This document shows, one piece after another, positions 42,851-53,973 of a stretch of DNA of 64,000 bases; the stretch's first letter is position 1; every line of letters starts with the position of its first letter. The position numbers and the translations under genes were made by a program. The notes under the pieces were generated by a model. It was not told the DNA's origin. It did not search any database and was given only the letters and a program-made list of their open reading frames with translations. Location of the stretch: the NCBI GenBank assembly GCA_951812755.1, contig OX638329.1:5605563-5669562 (forward strand), written 5' to 3'. The stretch is from an uncultured Latescibacterota bacterium (lineage in GTDB: Bacteria; Latescibacterota; UBA2968).

Positions 42851-45046
42851 CTAATCCGCATTCACACGCACAAAAAACGCGCGTCCCGGCAGCGGATAAC
42901 CCCAGGTATCGGCAATTTGTGCCCCGGTTAAATTTTTAACCTCCAATCCAATGTGAAACCGCAGCCCTGTATCTACCTTCACACCCGCATTGTGAACATG
43001 CCGCGATAATAGCGGGCGTCGATTTGCCTGATCGAGAAAATTTCCATCTTCAAACGCATAGTCGTAAAACACAGCACATCGCCCCAGGCGCATCGTCGCA
43101 CGAACAAACAGCGCGTGGGGCGGGCGATTGGGCAAAATATTGCCATTCAAATGGGGAATCTCGGACTTATCTGTGGCTTTTTGATACGTGTAATTACCCG
43201 ACAAATCGACCCGAGAACCAAAGCGTCTCTGCGCGGTCATTTCAACCCCATACACACGCGCCTTGCCGATATTCACCGGACGCGACGTAGCCTGTGACGT
43301 GTGAACAAACTGGATCAAATCCTCATAGCCATGGTCAAAAAACGCGCCTTCCAAAGTGGTCGTCCCATCTGCATAACGCAGACCCGCATCCCATGTGAGA
43401 CCATACTCCGGCCGGAGATTGACATTGCCGACCACACCGCCGCGATCACCAAAAAGTTCGTAAAAAGAGGGCACTCGAAATACGCGCCCCGCATTGGCCT
43501 TAAACATCAGATGGGATGTCAGATCCAACCGCATACCCGAGCGCAGACTGGTGAGATCGCGCGTATTGGCCGAATCGGGCGCGAGCGGCGAAAAATTAAA
43601 AGGATTGGCACCCGTAAACGAACTGTATATCCGCCGTTGCTCCGCTCCAAAAGACCAGATACCGACCTCACCCGGCAGTGAAATATCCACACCTGTGCGT
43701 GCGGAAAAAATCCACCGCTGACTATCGAACAAATTGGCGATAGACCGGACGCGCGTCGTGGGCAAATAAGTCTCCCGGTGCAAACCGATCGCAGCCGCGA
43801 TATCACAGCGCGAAAACAAAACCGTTTGCAAACGGCCCTGCCACCCATAAGTGCGCGTGAGATAATCGTTATCCTGGCGACCAATCCCGATTTCACCATC
43901 CAAATCGCGGAACCGCTCTTTGACATGCGTGACATAAAGCGATTGCCGCGTATTCACGCCCCGCAACAGAACGCGATCTTCATAAGCGACCTCCGTCATC
44001 GTCTGGAAAGCGTCCAAATGTGCATTCTGCGACTGATTATTGCTAATACCTGGCATGCCCTGATATTTCCAGTGCGCGGTCTCGTGGATGGATAAAATTC
44101 TATCCTCCCCAAAAGCGCGACGCCATTTGCCCAACAAATTGAAAGATCGATGATCGTTATTCTGACGCCTGCTCCAAACATCGTCACTGTCATTGTATTC
44201 AGTCCCATTATCATCGAGAAATGCAAAATCGTTATCGCTATGTGCATAATCAGCCACAACGAGAAACTCCGACAGCCCAAACCCACCCGCGAACACACCA
44301 CTCAGCAACCGCGTATCAAAAGCACCCCACGATCCTCGAATCCCGTGAAACCATCGCCTCTGCGTCCGTCGCGTGCGCACATGCACCGTGCCACCCAGTC
44401 CATTGCCGCCAGCACCTGCACCGCGATACACCTCAATCTGCCCGACGTGAGCCAAAGGCAAATTGCTGAGATCTACCCCCCCGCCAAAAGCGGTATTTAG
44501 TAAAATGCCATCGAGATAAATCTCAACCTGATCCGCTGATGAACCCCGCAATGAAAGCGTACTAAAAGTACCCAATCCACCCAGGCGTTTGACGTTTACC
44601 CCCGTGACCTCAGCCAATACATCTGGCAACGTCGTTTCTCTACCCTCAAAACTCTCGCGCGTAATAACCGTCGCATACGCCGGATTCCTGTGAATATCAC
44701 TGGCCCCGATCGGATCGGCAATCACCGAGAACTCATCGAGGGAAAGCGTCCTATGAGACAGCGCAATAAACACCTCAGCCGTATCGGCCACATGAACCGT
44801 GCGCCGCACCTCATCGTAAGCCACATGTGTTATGGCAAGCGTATAAGAACCGGGCATCAGATCAAAAAAAACAAAGCGCCCGCTCTCATCTGTCTGCGTC
44901 ACAAAATCCGTATTGAGCATGCGAACACGCACACTTGCGATGGGCATTCGGCTCTCCGCATCAGTAACGCGACCAACAATCTCCGCTCCCCAAAGCGGCG
45001 TATTCGCGCAAAGAATCAAAAAAATTAAAAAACGCATCATTTTCAT
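42851..45046 (-). CDS. btuB: TonB-dependent cobalamin receptor (BtuB-like)
   Basis: A 731-residue outer-membrane receptor: signal (FLIFLILCANTPLWGA), carboxypeptidase-like domain (IVGRVTDAESRMPIASVRV), plug (LGTFSTLSLRGSSADQVEIY, IEVYRGAGAGGNGLGGT) and barrel ending FFVRVNAD. The C-terminal residue is Asp, not the typical Phe. Placement between BtuF and CobO under a B12 riboswitch supports cobalamin as substrate. The gap to btuF is 3 bp. Confidence 0.86.
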   Translation of the reverse strand: MKMMRFLIFLILCANTPLWGAEIVGRVTDAESRMPIASVRVRMLNTDFVTQTDESGRFVFFDLMPGSYTLAITHVAYDEVRRTVHVADTAEVFIALSHRTLSLDEFSVIADPIGASDIHRNPAYATVITRESFEGRETTLPDVLAEVTGVNVKRLGGLGTFSTLSLRGSSADQVEIYLDGILLNTAFGGGVDLSNLPLAHVGQIEVYRGAGAGGNGLGGTVHVRTRRTQRRWFHGIRGSWGAFDTRLLSGVFAGGFGLSEFLVVADYAHSDNDFAFLDDNGTEYNDSDDVWSRRQNNDHRSFNLLGKWRRAFGEDRILSIHETAHWKYQGMPGISNNQSQNAHLDAFQTMTEVAYEDRVLLRGVNTRQSLYVTHVKERFRDLDGEIGIGRQDNDYLTRTYGWQGRLQTVLFSRCDIAAAIGLHRETYLPTTRVRSIANLFDSQRWIFSARTGVDISLPGEVGIWSFGAEQRRIYSSFTGANPFNFSPLAPDSANTRDLTSLRSGMRLDLTSHLMFKANAGRVFRVPSFYELFGDRGGVVGNVNLRPEYGLTWDAGLRYADGTTTLEGAFFDHGYEDLIQFVHTSQATSRPVNIGKARVYGVEMTAQRRFGSRVDLSGNYTYQKATDKSEIPHLNGNILPNRPPHALFVRATMRLGRCAVFYDYAFEDGNFLDQANRRPLLSRHVHNAGVKVDTGLRFHIGLEVKNLTGAQIADTWGYPLPGRAFFVRVNAD

Positions 45047-45049
45047 AAG

Positions 45050-46162
45050 CTATGGATCGAGCTTTCGATAATACTTGAGTTGATGGTCTAACAACAAATC
45101 GGGATGTAGAATTTTAATAATATCAGCCAACACAACATCTGGCTCAATAAGCCCCGTTTCCCAATAATCATTGCCCCCGTGCGCATTGAGACGCGCATTG
45201 GCATTGAAAACACTCCCGGTCTCAAACGCCGTGAATTTTTTGTAACGCGCATCCTCGGCGACAACATCGTTTCGAGAGTACCACTCATTTCTCATCGTGA
45301 TCCAGCAATCCGCATCGTACGCCTTTTCGTAAACCGTCTCAAAATCGAGCGCCAAACTCTGCCGTGAATCATCATCTGCCCACAGATAATTTGCACCTGC
45401 ATCCCTCAACAACTGCGCGGCATAAGTTTTTCCGCCAGACATAAACCAGGTGCCGCGCCAGAGAGACCCCACAACAACAGTGGGACGCTTATCTGCCGGC
45501 AAATTCTGGACCAACGCCCTACGCGCCTCGTACCTCACAACAATGCTATCAAATTGGGCCGATGCCAGTTCTTCTTTCTGAAAAAAATTACCCACAAATT
45601 TGATCCACTCCACGCGCCCCAGCAAAGAAGATTCCGCATAAGCAGTATTCACCACAACGGGCACACCCGCTTCTTGAAGCGCGAGAAGGGCATTATCCTG
45701 CGCTTGCGAATCTGTAATAACGAGATCGGGTTGAAGCACCAGAACTCTTTCCAAATCAATAGACCTATCTCGCCCAACTTCGACCAACTCACCCGCCGCA
45801 AAGCGCCGGTTGACAGCCTCTGAATTGACATATTTGATATTATCAATCCCAATCAGACTGTGAACCTCACCGAGCTTTTCGATATGTGGCAGATGCGTCG
45901 TGGATGTCGTAATCACAGTCCGCACGGGAATTTCTATTCTCGGAACGCCTTCATAGCCATCGGGCGACTCGTGCCCGCGCTGCACCAGGATATACTGAAA
46001 CTTTTTTTGTATTCCATTCCCGGACACTGTTACAACCCTGTACGCATCGAAATAATCAACGCTAAAACCCTGTGCATATTGCAAAGACAACTGCGCCTGA
46101 GCAGGTATGGCCCAAACCCCGATACAAAATATCATCTGTATCCATATTTTTAGATTCAACAC
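45050..46162 (-). CDS. btuF: Periplasmic cobalamin-binding protein (BtuF-like)
   Basis: About 370 residues. The start is GTG 46162 or TTG 46159, just after GAGG; the upstream part of the open frame runs through the terminator and is rejected. A signal (MIFCIGVWAIPAQAQ) is followed by the class III binding protein fold: TSTTHLPHIEKLGEVHSLIGI, LQPDLVITDSQAQDNALLAL, PTVVVGSLWRGTWFMSGGKT and ending LHPDLLLDHQLKYYRKL. First gene after the B12 riboswitch. Confidence 0.85.
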   Translation of the reverse strand: MLNLKIWIQMIFCIGVWAIPAQAQLSLQYAQGFSVDYFDAYRVVTVSGNGIQKKFQYILVQRGHESPDGYEGVPRIEIPVRTVITTSTTHLPHIEKLGEVHSLIGIDNIKYVNSEAVNRRFAAGELVEVGRDRSIDLERVLVLQPDLVITDSQAQDNALLALQEAGVPVVVNTAYAESSLLGRVEWIKFVGNFFQKEELASAQFDSIVVRYEARRALVQNLPADKRPTVVVGSLWRGTWFMSGGKTYAAQLLRDAGANYLWADDDSRQSLALDFETVYEKAYDADCWITMRNEWYSRNDVVAEDARYKKFTAFETGSVFNANARLNAHGGNDYWETGLIEPDVVLADIIKILHPDLLLDHQLKYYRKLDP

Positions 46163-46177
46163 ACACCTCGCTTTCCC

Positions 46178-46212
46178 AAAAAAAATCCCCGATTTCCTTG
46201 TAGAAATCAGGG
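46178..46212 (-). terminator. Riboswitch-linked terminator before btuF
   Basis: On the minus strand CCCTGATTTC pairs with GAAATCGGGG over a short loop, followed by A and eight T. It lies between the B12 riboswitch and the btuF start, as expected for control by transcription termination. Confidence 0.85.
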
Positions 46213-46293
46213 ACATAGTTGTACGCGACAAAACCACAGGACCGAAGCGCACGCATTATCTCACCTTTTTCCCAATCCACGAGGAAATCAATA

Positions 46294-46440
46294 AGGTCTG
46301 CGATTCGGGCAGGTCTTCTGGCTTCTGGGTCTTGTGCTTCTCGCGCCTTCCCGGTTTTTTACCAGTGGCATAGTGCGAGAAACATCCCCAGTTACAGCGG
46401 CGGGACCGCAACGGATTCTCACCGTTTTCCCTATACTGCA
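46294..46440 (-). promoter_or_regulatory. Cobalamin (B12) riboswitch
   Basis: On the minus strand: AACGGTGAGAATCCGTTGCG, GTCCCGCCGCTGTAACTGG, a GCCACTGGTAAAA loop, GGGAAGGCGCGAGAAG and the B12 box GAAGCCAGAAGACCTGCC. All conserved blocks are in the right order. It would shut the operon from btuF onward when adenosylcobalamin is plentiful. Confidence 0.95.
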
Positions 46441-46473
46441 ACCCGAGTCTGAGAGTACAGATTTAATTTTTAA

Positions 46474-46716
46474 CTATAACGCGACTTCCTCCACTGAAAG
46501 ACCGCGATCTTTGAGATACGGCAAAAGACCTTTTTTATTCACCGTTCGCAGTGCGCGGGCAGAAAGTTTGATACGCACAAAGCGCCCCAGTTCGGGAACG
46601 TAAATGCGCTTGCTCTTCAAATTGGGTTTCTGCACCCGCTTGACTCTTCGTTTGGAGTGGGACACGTGATGACCACTAAGCGGTCCCCTGCCCGTAATAC
46701 TACAACGTCTGGCCAT
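46474..46716 (-). CDS. rpmB: Ribosomal protein L28
   Basis: An 80-residue 50S protein. The start at 46716 follows AGAGGA and gives MARRCSITGRGPLSGHHVSH, then KSKRIYVPELGRFVRIKLSA. Only one Cys is present, so this is the zinc-free form. It follows rpmG by 28 bp. Confidence 0.95.
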   Translation of the reverse strand: MARRCSITGRGPLSGHHVSHSKRRVKRVQKPNLKSKRIYVPELGRFVRIKLSARALRTVNKKGLLPYLKDRGLSVEEVAL

Positions 46717-46744
46717 GGAAAAATCCTCTTCTCTATATTTATCG

Positions 46745-46909
46745 CTATCTATCTTCCCGATACACCACATGCTTCCGCAGTATGGGATCGAACTTTTTCA
46801 ATTCGAGACGATCGGGATGATTCTGCCGATTTTTTTCCGTGTGATAATAGTGCGAACTCTCTGTACTTTTCATTCTAATGAGAATGCGGCTACCCTGTCG
46901 CTTAGCCAT
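46745..46909 (-). CDS. rpmG: Ribosomal protein L33
   Basis: A 54-residue 50S protein, too short for many gene callers. It begins [20 protein letters not shown] after GGAGGAAGTT, continues [19 protein letters not shown] and ends [11 protein letters not shown]. It has no cysteine, so it is the zinc-free form. It heads the rpmG-rpmB pair, an order opposite to that of E. coli. Confidence 0.94.
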   Translation of the reverse strand: MAKRQGSRILIRMKSTESSHYYHTEKNRQNHPDRLELKKFDPILRKHVVYREDR

Positions 46910-47096
46910 AACTTCCTCCAGTATCTTTTGTTATGAGACCGCCAACACGCGGCGGGGCAAGAAGTTGAAATATACAGTGTTACCTTTATAACATCAAGAA
47001 ATTTGTATTACACAGTCAAAATCGAGTTGGCAAAAACACATCCCATTCGCTATCATACAGTTTTGCGTTCGCAAACATCCAGCCAAGGAGAGAACA

Positions 47097-47447
47097 ATGG
47101 CCGAAGAAACAATCTTTAGCAAAATTATTCGACGCGAAATCAACGCAGACATCGTGTATCAAGACGACCTCGTAACCGCATTTCGAGACATCAATCCCCA
47201 GGCACCTGTCCACGTATTGATTGTTCCGAATAAATTGATCCCCACAATCAACGACGTACAAGAAGAAGACGAACCCGCACTCGGGCGCATGATAACTGTA
47301 GCGGCAAAAATCGCAACAGACGAGGGCATTTCAGAAGCCGGGTATCGCCTCATCATCAACTGCAATCGCAACGGAGGCCAGGAAGTGTATCACATCCACA
47401 TGCATCTGCTCGGCGGACGACCTCTGGGCAGGATGTTGGCGAGATAG
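47097..47447 (+). CDS. hinT: HIT-family purine nucleotide hydrolase
   Basis: A 116-residue histidine-triad protein: [35 protein letters not shown] and the triad HIHMHLLGG (His99, His101, His103). It is expected to hydrolyse AMP-lysine or similar phosphoramidates. AAGGAGAG precedes the ATG. Confidence 0.93.
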   Translation: MAEETIFSKIIRREINADIVYQDDLVTAFRDINPQAPVHVLIVPNKLIPTINDVQEEDEPALGRMITVAAKIATDEGISEAGYRLIINCNRNGGQEVYHIHMHLLGGRPLGRMLAR

Positions 47448-47451
47448 AAGG

Positions 47452-47727
47452 TCATTGATCAGAAGGCGGAGGAACCGGATCGTACCCACCTCTGGCAAAC
47501 GGACGACAGCGCAAAATACGTCGTATCGCCAGAGAAAGAGCATACGGGAAGGGATGCTGGCGAAAAGCTTCAAGCGCGTAGTGTGAACATGTGGGTTGAT
47601 AGCGGCAGGGACTGGGCGCGATAGCAAAAAAGCGCATCAAGGGCGACAGCACATATTGATAGCCCTTGATAAGCACACGCGCTATCGTTGCCAACATCCT
47701 ATCGACAATTTTTATGGGATTGACCAT
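47452..47727 (-). CDS. yidD: Membrane protein insertion efficiency factor YidD
   Basis: A 91-residue YidD protein: [28 protein letters not shown] with three cysteines, and [18 protein letters not shown]. It converges on the HIT gene with a gap of 4 bp. It supports YidC-dependent insertion. Confidence 0.93.
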   Translation of the reverse strand: MVNPIKIVDRMLATIARVLIKGYQYVLSPLMRFFAIAPSPCRYQPTCSHYALEAFRQHPFPYALSLAIRRILRCRPFARGGYDPVPPPSDQ

Positions 47728-47778
47728 TTTGCATTTTGAGGTATATTAGGCGGAATCCTTAAAACTACGGAGAACCGA

Positions 47779-48624
47779 ATGACTCTACCAGACATACAAA
47801 ACTCACATGACAAACGCGGCATTGAAATCGACCAGGTCGGTGTATCCAATGTGCGCTATCCCTTGACCTTGCCGCTACGCGATAACGGCGAATTTCACAC
47901 AGTGGCCAATCTATCCATGACCGTGAGCTTGCCCCACCATCAAAAGGGAACCCACATGTCGCGGTTTATGATTGCCCTGAATGAACAACACAAACACTTT
48001 ACACCTGATAGCGTACACATCGTGCTCGAAGAAATGCTCGAATTATTGGAAGCCGAAGAAGCGTTTCTAAGCATGGCATTTCCCATTTTTTTAACCCGCA
48101 AAGCACCTGTCACAGGCATTGAAGGCATGCTGGACTACAACTGTGAATTTAAGGCAATGTTGACAAATGAGGGCATGCAAGACAAACTGATCGGTGTGCG
48201 TGCCAACGTGGCAAGCCTCTGCCCCTGCAGCAAAGAAATCAGCGACTACGGCGCACACAATCAACGTTCCGAAATCACAATGGATGTGCGGCCTTATGAG
48301 GATGAATTTATCTGGTTTGAAGATCTGATCGACATTGGCGAATACCATGCCTCGTGTCAACTCTATCCCATTCTAAAACGAACAGATGAAAAATACGTAA
48401 CCGAGCGCGCATATAACAACCCCAAATTTGTCGAAGACATCGTGCGCGATGTGGCGACAGACTTGCTGGCAATGATGGACGAAGAGCGCATCGCGTGGTT
48501 TTACGTATCGAGCAACAACTATGAAAGCATCCACAACCACGATGCTTATGCCAAAATTGAGCGCGGCGTGCGCGGTCCGCTATTGACACACCGCAAAGAA
48601 GCGGAAAATGCGTTGATGATCTAA
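47779..48624 (+). CDS. folE2: GTP cyclohydrolase FolE2 (type IB)
   Basis: A 281-residue zinc-independent-type cyclohydrolase that makes dihydroneopterin triphosphate for folate. Marks are DQVGVSNVRYPL, LSMTVSLPHHQKGTHMSRF and the metal/catalytic VASLCPCSKEISDYGAHNQR with Cys148, Cys150 and His159. The choice of FolE2 rather than zinc FolE is in keeping with the zinc-sparing L33 and L28 nearby. Confidence 0.93.
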   Translation: MTLPDIQNSHDKRGIEIDQVGVSNVRYPLTLPLRDNGEFHTVANLSMTVSLPHHQKGTHMSRFMIALNEQHKHFTPDSVHIVLEEMLELLEAEEAFLSMAFPIFLTRKAPVTGIEGMLDYNCEFKAMLTNEGMQDKLIGVRANVASLCPCSKEISDYGAHNQRSEITMDVRPYEDEFIWFEDLIDIGEYHASCQLYPILKRTDEKYVTERAYNNPKFVEDIVRDVATDLLAMMDEERIAWFYVSSNNYESIHNHDAYAKIERGVRGPLLTHRKEAENALMI

Positions 48625-48644
48625 AAAGTATAAATTGTCTCAAT

Positions 48645-48683
48645 AAAAAGGGCCTATGAGTTTCTTCCTCAAAGGCCCTTTTT
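48645..48683. terminator. Bidirectional terminator between folE2 and sufE
   Basis: AAAAAGGGCCT and AGGCCCTTTTT form an 11-bp stem with A/T tails on both strands. It can serve folE2 (plus) and sufE (minus), which converge here. Confidence 0.88.
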
Positions 48684-48696
48684 ATTATTCCTCAAT

Positions 48697-49116
48697 CTAT
48701 GCCGCTGTGGCAAGCGCGAGTTCGTGAATGCGCTTGACCATAGAGGCAAAGCCATTGGCGCGGTTGATACTGAGGTGTTTGGCGAGATCGAGCTTTTGAA
48801 AAATGCTGCGAATATCAGCCGTGAGAATCTCTCGAGCGGTCTTGCCCGAATACAGCGACAACAAAATAGCGACCAGCCCCTTGACAATCTGCGCATCGCT
48901 ATCTGCGCGAAATTCGATCACAGGGGGATCGCCATCTCGCACATCAGTTACGAGCCACACCTGGCTCACACATCCCCGCACCAGATTGGTATCAATTTTG
49001 TATTTCTCATCAAAAGACGGCAATTTGCGACCAAGTTCAATAATATACCGGTAGCGATCTTCCCAATCCGTGAGAACATCAAAATTTTGCATAATGCGAT
49101 CAATCGTAATATCCAT
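48697..49116 (-). CDS. sufE: Fe-S cluster assembly protein SufE
   Basis: A 139-residue SufE; the start at 49116 follows GAGG. The sulfur-accepting Cys49 is in NLVRGCVSQVWL, and ADSDAQIVKGLVAILLSLYS follows. It accepts sulfur from a SufS desulfurase, which is not in the window. It follows hemB by 8 bp. Confidence 0.92.
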   Translation of the reverse strand: MDITIDRIMQNFDVLTDWEDRYRYIIELGRKLPSFDEKYKIDTNLVRGCVSQVWLVTDVRDGDPPVIEFRADSDAQIVKGLVAILLSLYSGKTAREILTADIRSIFQKLDLAKHLSINRANGFASMVKRIHELALATAA

Positions 49117-49124
49117 AAAACCTC

Positions 49125-50096
49125 TCACCTCAACACCCGCGCAATATCGCGCGCAAAATAGGTCAGAATAAGATCTGCACCCGCGCGTTTAATACTCACC
49201 AGAACCTCATCTCGCACCCGGACTTCATCCAGCCAGCCATTTGCGAAAGCAGCTTTTAGCATCGCAAACTCGCCGCTGACATTGTACGCGGCAACCGGCA
49301 CGCCAAACTCCGTTTTCACCCGATAAATGATATCCAGATAGGGCAATGCGGGCTTGATCATAACGATATCCGCGCCCTCCTCGATATCCAGAGCCACTTC
49401 CCGCATCGCCTCGTCGCCATTTGCCGGATCCATCTGATAGGACCGGCGATCGCCAAATTGTGGCGCAGACTCTGCCGCTTCGCGGAATGGACCGTAAAAA
49501 CCCGAACAGTATTTGGCCGAATATGCCATAATGGGTATATGGTCAAACCCCCGGGCATCCAGAGCAGTGCGAATAGCCCCAACGCGGCCATCCATCATAT
49601 CAGAAGGCGCGACCATATCTGCACCCGCGCGCACATGAGAAAGGGACTCCTTAACAAGCAGATCAACCGTCTCATCATTATCCACATCGTTATCCACAAT
49701 AACACCACAATGCCCGTGGTCCGTATATTCGCATAAACACACATCCGTAATCACAAAGAGATCGGGCGTATGTTCTTTAATCGCAGATATCGCGCGCTGA
49801 ATAATACCATCATCGCAATAAGCCCCACTGCCCCGCGCATCCTTGTGATCGGGAATCCCAAAAAGAATCACCGCGGGAATACCCAAATCGGCAATTTCCT
49901 TGCACGCCTCAACCGCGACATCTATCGACATCTGATGATTGCCCGGCATAGACCCGATTTCTTTTTTTACGCCTTTACCTGGACACACAAACAGAGGCAT
50001 AATCAAATCGTCAACGCGCAGGTAATTCTCACGCACCATTCGACGCGTGGTCTCGCTCCCGCGCAAACGGCGCATACGGGTAATGGGAAAATTCAT
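49125..50096 (-). CDS. hemB: Delta-aminolevulinic acid dehydratase
   Basis: A 323-residue porphobilinogen synthase. The zinc site is [14 protein letters not shown] (Cys120, Cys122, Cys130) and the Schiff-base lysines are Lys195 ([14 protein letters not shown]) and Lys248 ([11 protein letters not shown]). It condenses two ALA to porphobilinogen for heme and corrinoids. It follows cysS by 13 bp. Confidence 0.95.
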   Translation of the reverse strand: MNFPITRMRRLRGSETTRRMVRENYLRVDDLIMPLFVCPGKGVKKEIGSMPGNHQMSIDVAVEACKEIADLGIPAVILFGIPDHKDARGSGAYCDDGIIQRAISAIKEHTPDLFVITDVCLCEYTDHGHCGVIVDNDVDNDETVDLLVKESLSHVRAGADMVAPSDMMDGRVGAIRTALDARGFDHIPIMAYSAKYCSGFYGPFREAAESAPQFGDRRSYQMDPANGDEAMREVALDIEEGADIVMIKPALPYLDIIYRVKTEFGVPVAAYNVSGEFAMLKAAFANGWLDEVRVRDEVLVSIKRAGADLILTYFARDIARVLR

Positions 50097-50109
50097 AAAA
50101 GTCTTTCTC

Positions 50110-51609
<1,500 letters not shown>

Positions 51610-51791
51610 CGTAATCTGCTTCTTTAATTGTTTCACATAAGGGTTTTTCCGGCGTTTCATTTTTGAAAGATCGTATTCTTTTTTTATCATTTCATCCTCG
51701 GATAGAATTTCTGTTCCTGTTTGATACGAATTACACAATCGTCATTTCTAAAACAGTAAATACATTGTCATATAAAATCAAATGGAAAAAT

Positions 51792-52553
51792 TTATCTTTT
51801 CATTTCAGGGTTCTGAGGCCTTCTTCGGCGCAGATGGATGAGATAAACCCCTGTAATCGCGAGACCAATGCTCACCCACTGATGCACAGTAAGCCCCATA
51901 AAAACCTCGGGCGTGAGGCGCACAAACTCGACAAAAAAGCGGGCAACAGCCATCAAAACGAGATAAAGACCAAAAACCCTACCGGGTCTGAGACGATCGC
52001 GCAAAGCCAACAGAATCCCGAAAATACAAACCATCTGAATCATCTCGTAAATCGGCGTCGGATGTACAAAATCGAGCGTGGGCACAAGACCATTGGGATA
52101 AGCCATGCCCCAGGGCAAATCCGTGGGAATACCATAGCATCCATCGCCCGAAAGCTCACATCCCCCTCGCCCAAAAAAGTACCCCACCACAAGAGCCGGC
52201 GCAATAGCATCCACGGCGGGCCAATCCAGCGCGTTATACCGGCGAAGCCAGAAAAGTACCGTCACAGCCCCGCCCAAAAACCCGCCATACCAGGCCCAGC
52301 CCACAGAGGAAAAAATCGTGCCAAAAGGATCGGCCACAAAAGCGTGGGGATACTCAAAAACGTGAAAAATTTTACTGCCCACAATACCGCCAATCACAGC
52401 GGCAAACGCAATGCGATCTGACAACGTGGGGTCAAGCCCCCGACGCCGAAACTCGCGCTTGAGCACCCACGACGCACAAAGCAAACCAACCGCGAGCATC
52501 ACGCCATAAACGCCAATGCGAATCGGCCCGTATTCAAAGAGAATTGGAGACAT
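51792..52553 (-). CDS. lgt: Prolipoprotein diacylglyceryl transferase
   Basis: A 253-residue inner-membrane enzyme with about seven spans. Marks are GVYGVMLAVGLL, GWAWYGGFLGG, YFFGRGGCELSGDGCYG and VHPTPIYEM. It transfers diacylglycerol to the lipobox Cys of prolipoproteins, of which several are encoded in this window. Confidence 0.93.
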   Translation of the reverse strand: MSPILFEYGPIRIGVYGVMLAVGLLCASWVLKREFRRRGLDPTLSDRIAFAAVIGGIVGSKIFHVFEYPHAFVADPFGTIFSSVGWAWYGGFLGGAVTVLFWLRRYNALDWPAVDAIAPALVVGYFFGRGGCELSGDGCYGIPTDLPWGMAYPNGLVPTLDFVHPTPIYEMIQMVCIFGILLALRDRLRPGRVFGLYLVLMAVARFFVEFVRLTPEVFMGLTVHQWVSIGLAITGVYLIHLRRRRPQNPEMKR

Positions 52554-52561
52554 AGTATATA

Positions 52562-53683
52562 TCAGACCGCCTTCTTCTCGAGCAAAAACAAAAACTCTCG
52601 GTTCAGTTCCTCAGCATCCCTCAACCATTCATTCGTCCACTTCATCCCCGCCATCACATTCTTCTTGTAATTGAGCGCGACCACATCTATCAGCTTGCCA
52701 TTGCGCCGCATCACATCGTTCAACGCCCTCGCAGTCGCCCGCCCGCCAGAACTGTACGACAGAATAATCCACCGCGCGCGCGTCGCCGCAATCAGATTCT
52801 CAATCGCCTCAACAGCAATAAAGTGCCCCTCATCACTCCGTCGAAACTCCTCAAAAACAGACGCCGCTACCGTATCCGACGTATCCTTACGACGACTGGC
52901 CTTCCCGAAAAGAGCCGGTTTATCCGCGCAAATCACACTCGTCCACACATGGTAATACGAAGCATATCGCACGCGCGACGGCGGCATCTTCTCATTATTT
53001 GAACCATAAGGCGGATCGAAATACGCCAGATCAACGGATATATGAGGGACAAGATCAAAAATGTCCCTCTGGAATACCTGATGCTCCCCCGATGACCGAA
53101 AAATATTCGGCACCTTCAGCATGAGCTTCTTATAAGAACGCGGCGCCCAGTCCTTCAGATAAGAAACAAAATGCCCCAAACTGCTATCCACGCGATCCAG
53201 TGCCAAAATCAGACTCGTAAGCGCCACAGCCTCATCAACCGGATCCAGCTTCAGCGCGTCAATCTCCCCTCGAATCGCATCTAACTTGCGGGTATTGTGT
53301 ACTTGCCACGGCTTCTTGCGCCCATCGCTCTGTATCGCACATCCGTTATTGGAATATCCACCATAGTGCTCAGTAAACCACCCATCCACAGGCGGAACAG
53401 CATTGAGGTGATCGATAAGCGGTTGGTAATCCTCTCGCCTCTTTTTATTCAGCAAATAGCACGTCCCAAAAACCTTCGACCACACCGCAACATCATTGCA
53501 AACAACCGTATAGCCAAGCCTTGCGAGCGCCTGCGACACCCTCGTCGTCCCCGAAAACCCATCCAAAACCGTCTTTGCATCAACCTTCTTCACCATCTGC
53601 AGAATATGCGGAAGAAGTTTCAACTTGGACCCCGCATATTTGATCCCCTCTGTGTAGGGCACATCGAGACCATCTGGCATCAT
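52562..53683 (-). CDS. DNA adenine N6-methyltransferase, D12 class
   Basis: A 373-residue methyltransferase. Motif X/I region: YTEGIKYAGSKLKLLPHI and VLDGFSGTTRVSQAL at 39-53. Motif IV: LAYFDPPYGSN with the catalytic DPPY at 213-216. No restriction nuclease gene is seen nearby, so it is an orphan or serves regulation. Its start overlaps the stop of a ribbon-helix-helix gene by 4 bp, an unusual partner. It lies 8 bp before lgt. Confidence 0.85.
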   Translation of the reverse strand: MMPDGLDVPYTEGIKYAGSKLKLLPHILQMVKKVDAKTVLDGFSGTTRVSQALARLGYTVVCNDVAVWSKVFGTCYLLNKKRREDYQPLIDHLNAVPPVDGWFTEHYGGYSNNGCAIQSDGRKKPWQVHNTRKLDAIRGEIDALKLDPVDEAVALTSLILALDRVDSSLGHFVSYLKDWAPRSYKKLMLKVPNIFRSSGEHQVFQRDIFDLVPHISVDLAYFDPPYGSNNEKMPPSRVRYASYYHVWTSVICADKPALFGKASRRKDTSDTVAASVFEEFRRSDEGHFIAVEAIENLIAATRARWIILSYSSGGRATARALNDVMRRNGKLIDVVALNYKKNVMAGMKWTNEWLRDAEELNREFLFLLEKKAV

Positions 53684-53889
53684 ACTTTATCCCAACCTTG
53701 CTCCATCTCATCTAAAGTCCAACGCTTGTCGGGATTCTCCAGGCGATGTAGGGCCAAGTATTTCTCTTCCAGTTCATCCAGATATTCCAGAATAGCTTCC
53801 TCAATATAGAAATTCTTGGTGCGCCCGGTACGGGCGGCAAGATCAGCAATACGCTGCTCAATCTCAGAAGGTAAATGGACAGCAATCAT
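53680..53889 (-). CDS. Ribbon-helix-helix (CopG/RelB-type) DNA-binding protein
   Basis: A 69-residue protein: MIAVHLPSEIEQRIADLA is the RHH strand and helix, followed by GRTKNFYIEEAILEYLDELE and a Trp-rich acidic tail. It resembles antitoxins of RelBE/ParDE pairs. GGAGG lies before the ATG. The next gene, overlapping by 4 bp, is a DNA methyltransferase rather than a toxin. Two palindromes upstream are possible binding sites. Confidence 0.82.
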   Translation of the reverse strand: MIAVHLPSEIEQRIADLAARTGRTKNFYIEEAILEYLDELEEKYLALHRLENPDKRWTLDEMEQGWDKV

Positions 53890-53930
53890 GTCATGCCTCC
53901 ATAGTCATATTTAACATCTTTGTGTTGCTC

Positions 53931-53955
53931 ATATGGCAACAGCCTGTTGCCATAT
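53931..53955. promoter_or_regulatory. Perfect palindrome upstream of the RHH-methyltransferase operon
   Basis: Arms ATATGGCAACA and TGTTGCCATAT, 11 bp each and exactly complementary, separated by 3 bases. It lies about 42 bp upstream of the RHH start, where an autoregulatory RHH operator would be expected. Confidence 0.7.
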
Positions 53956-53973
53956 TGGATTGCGTTCTAATTC

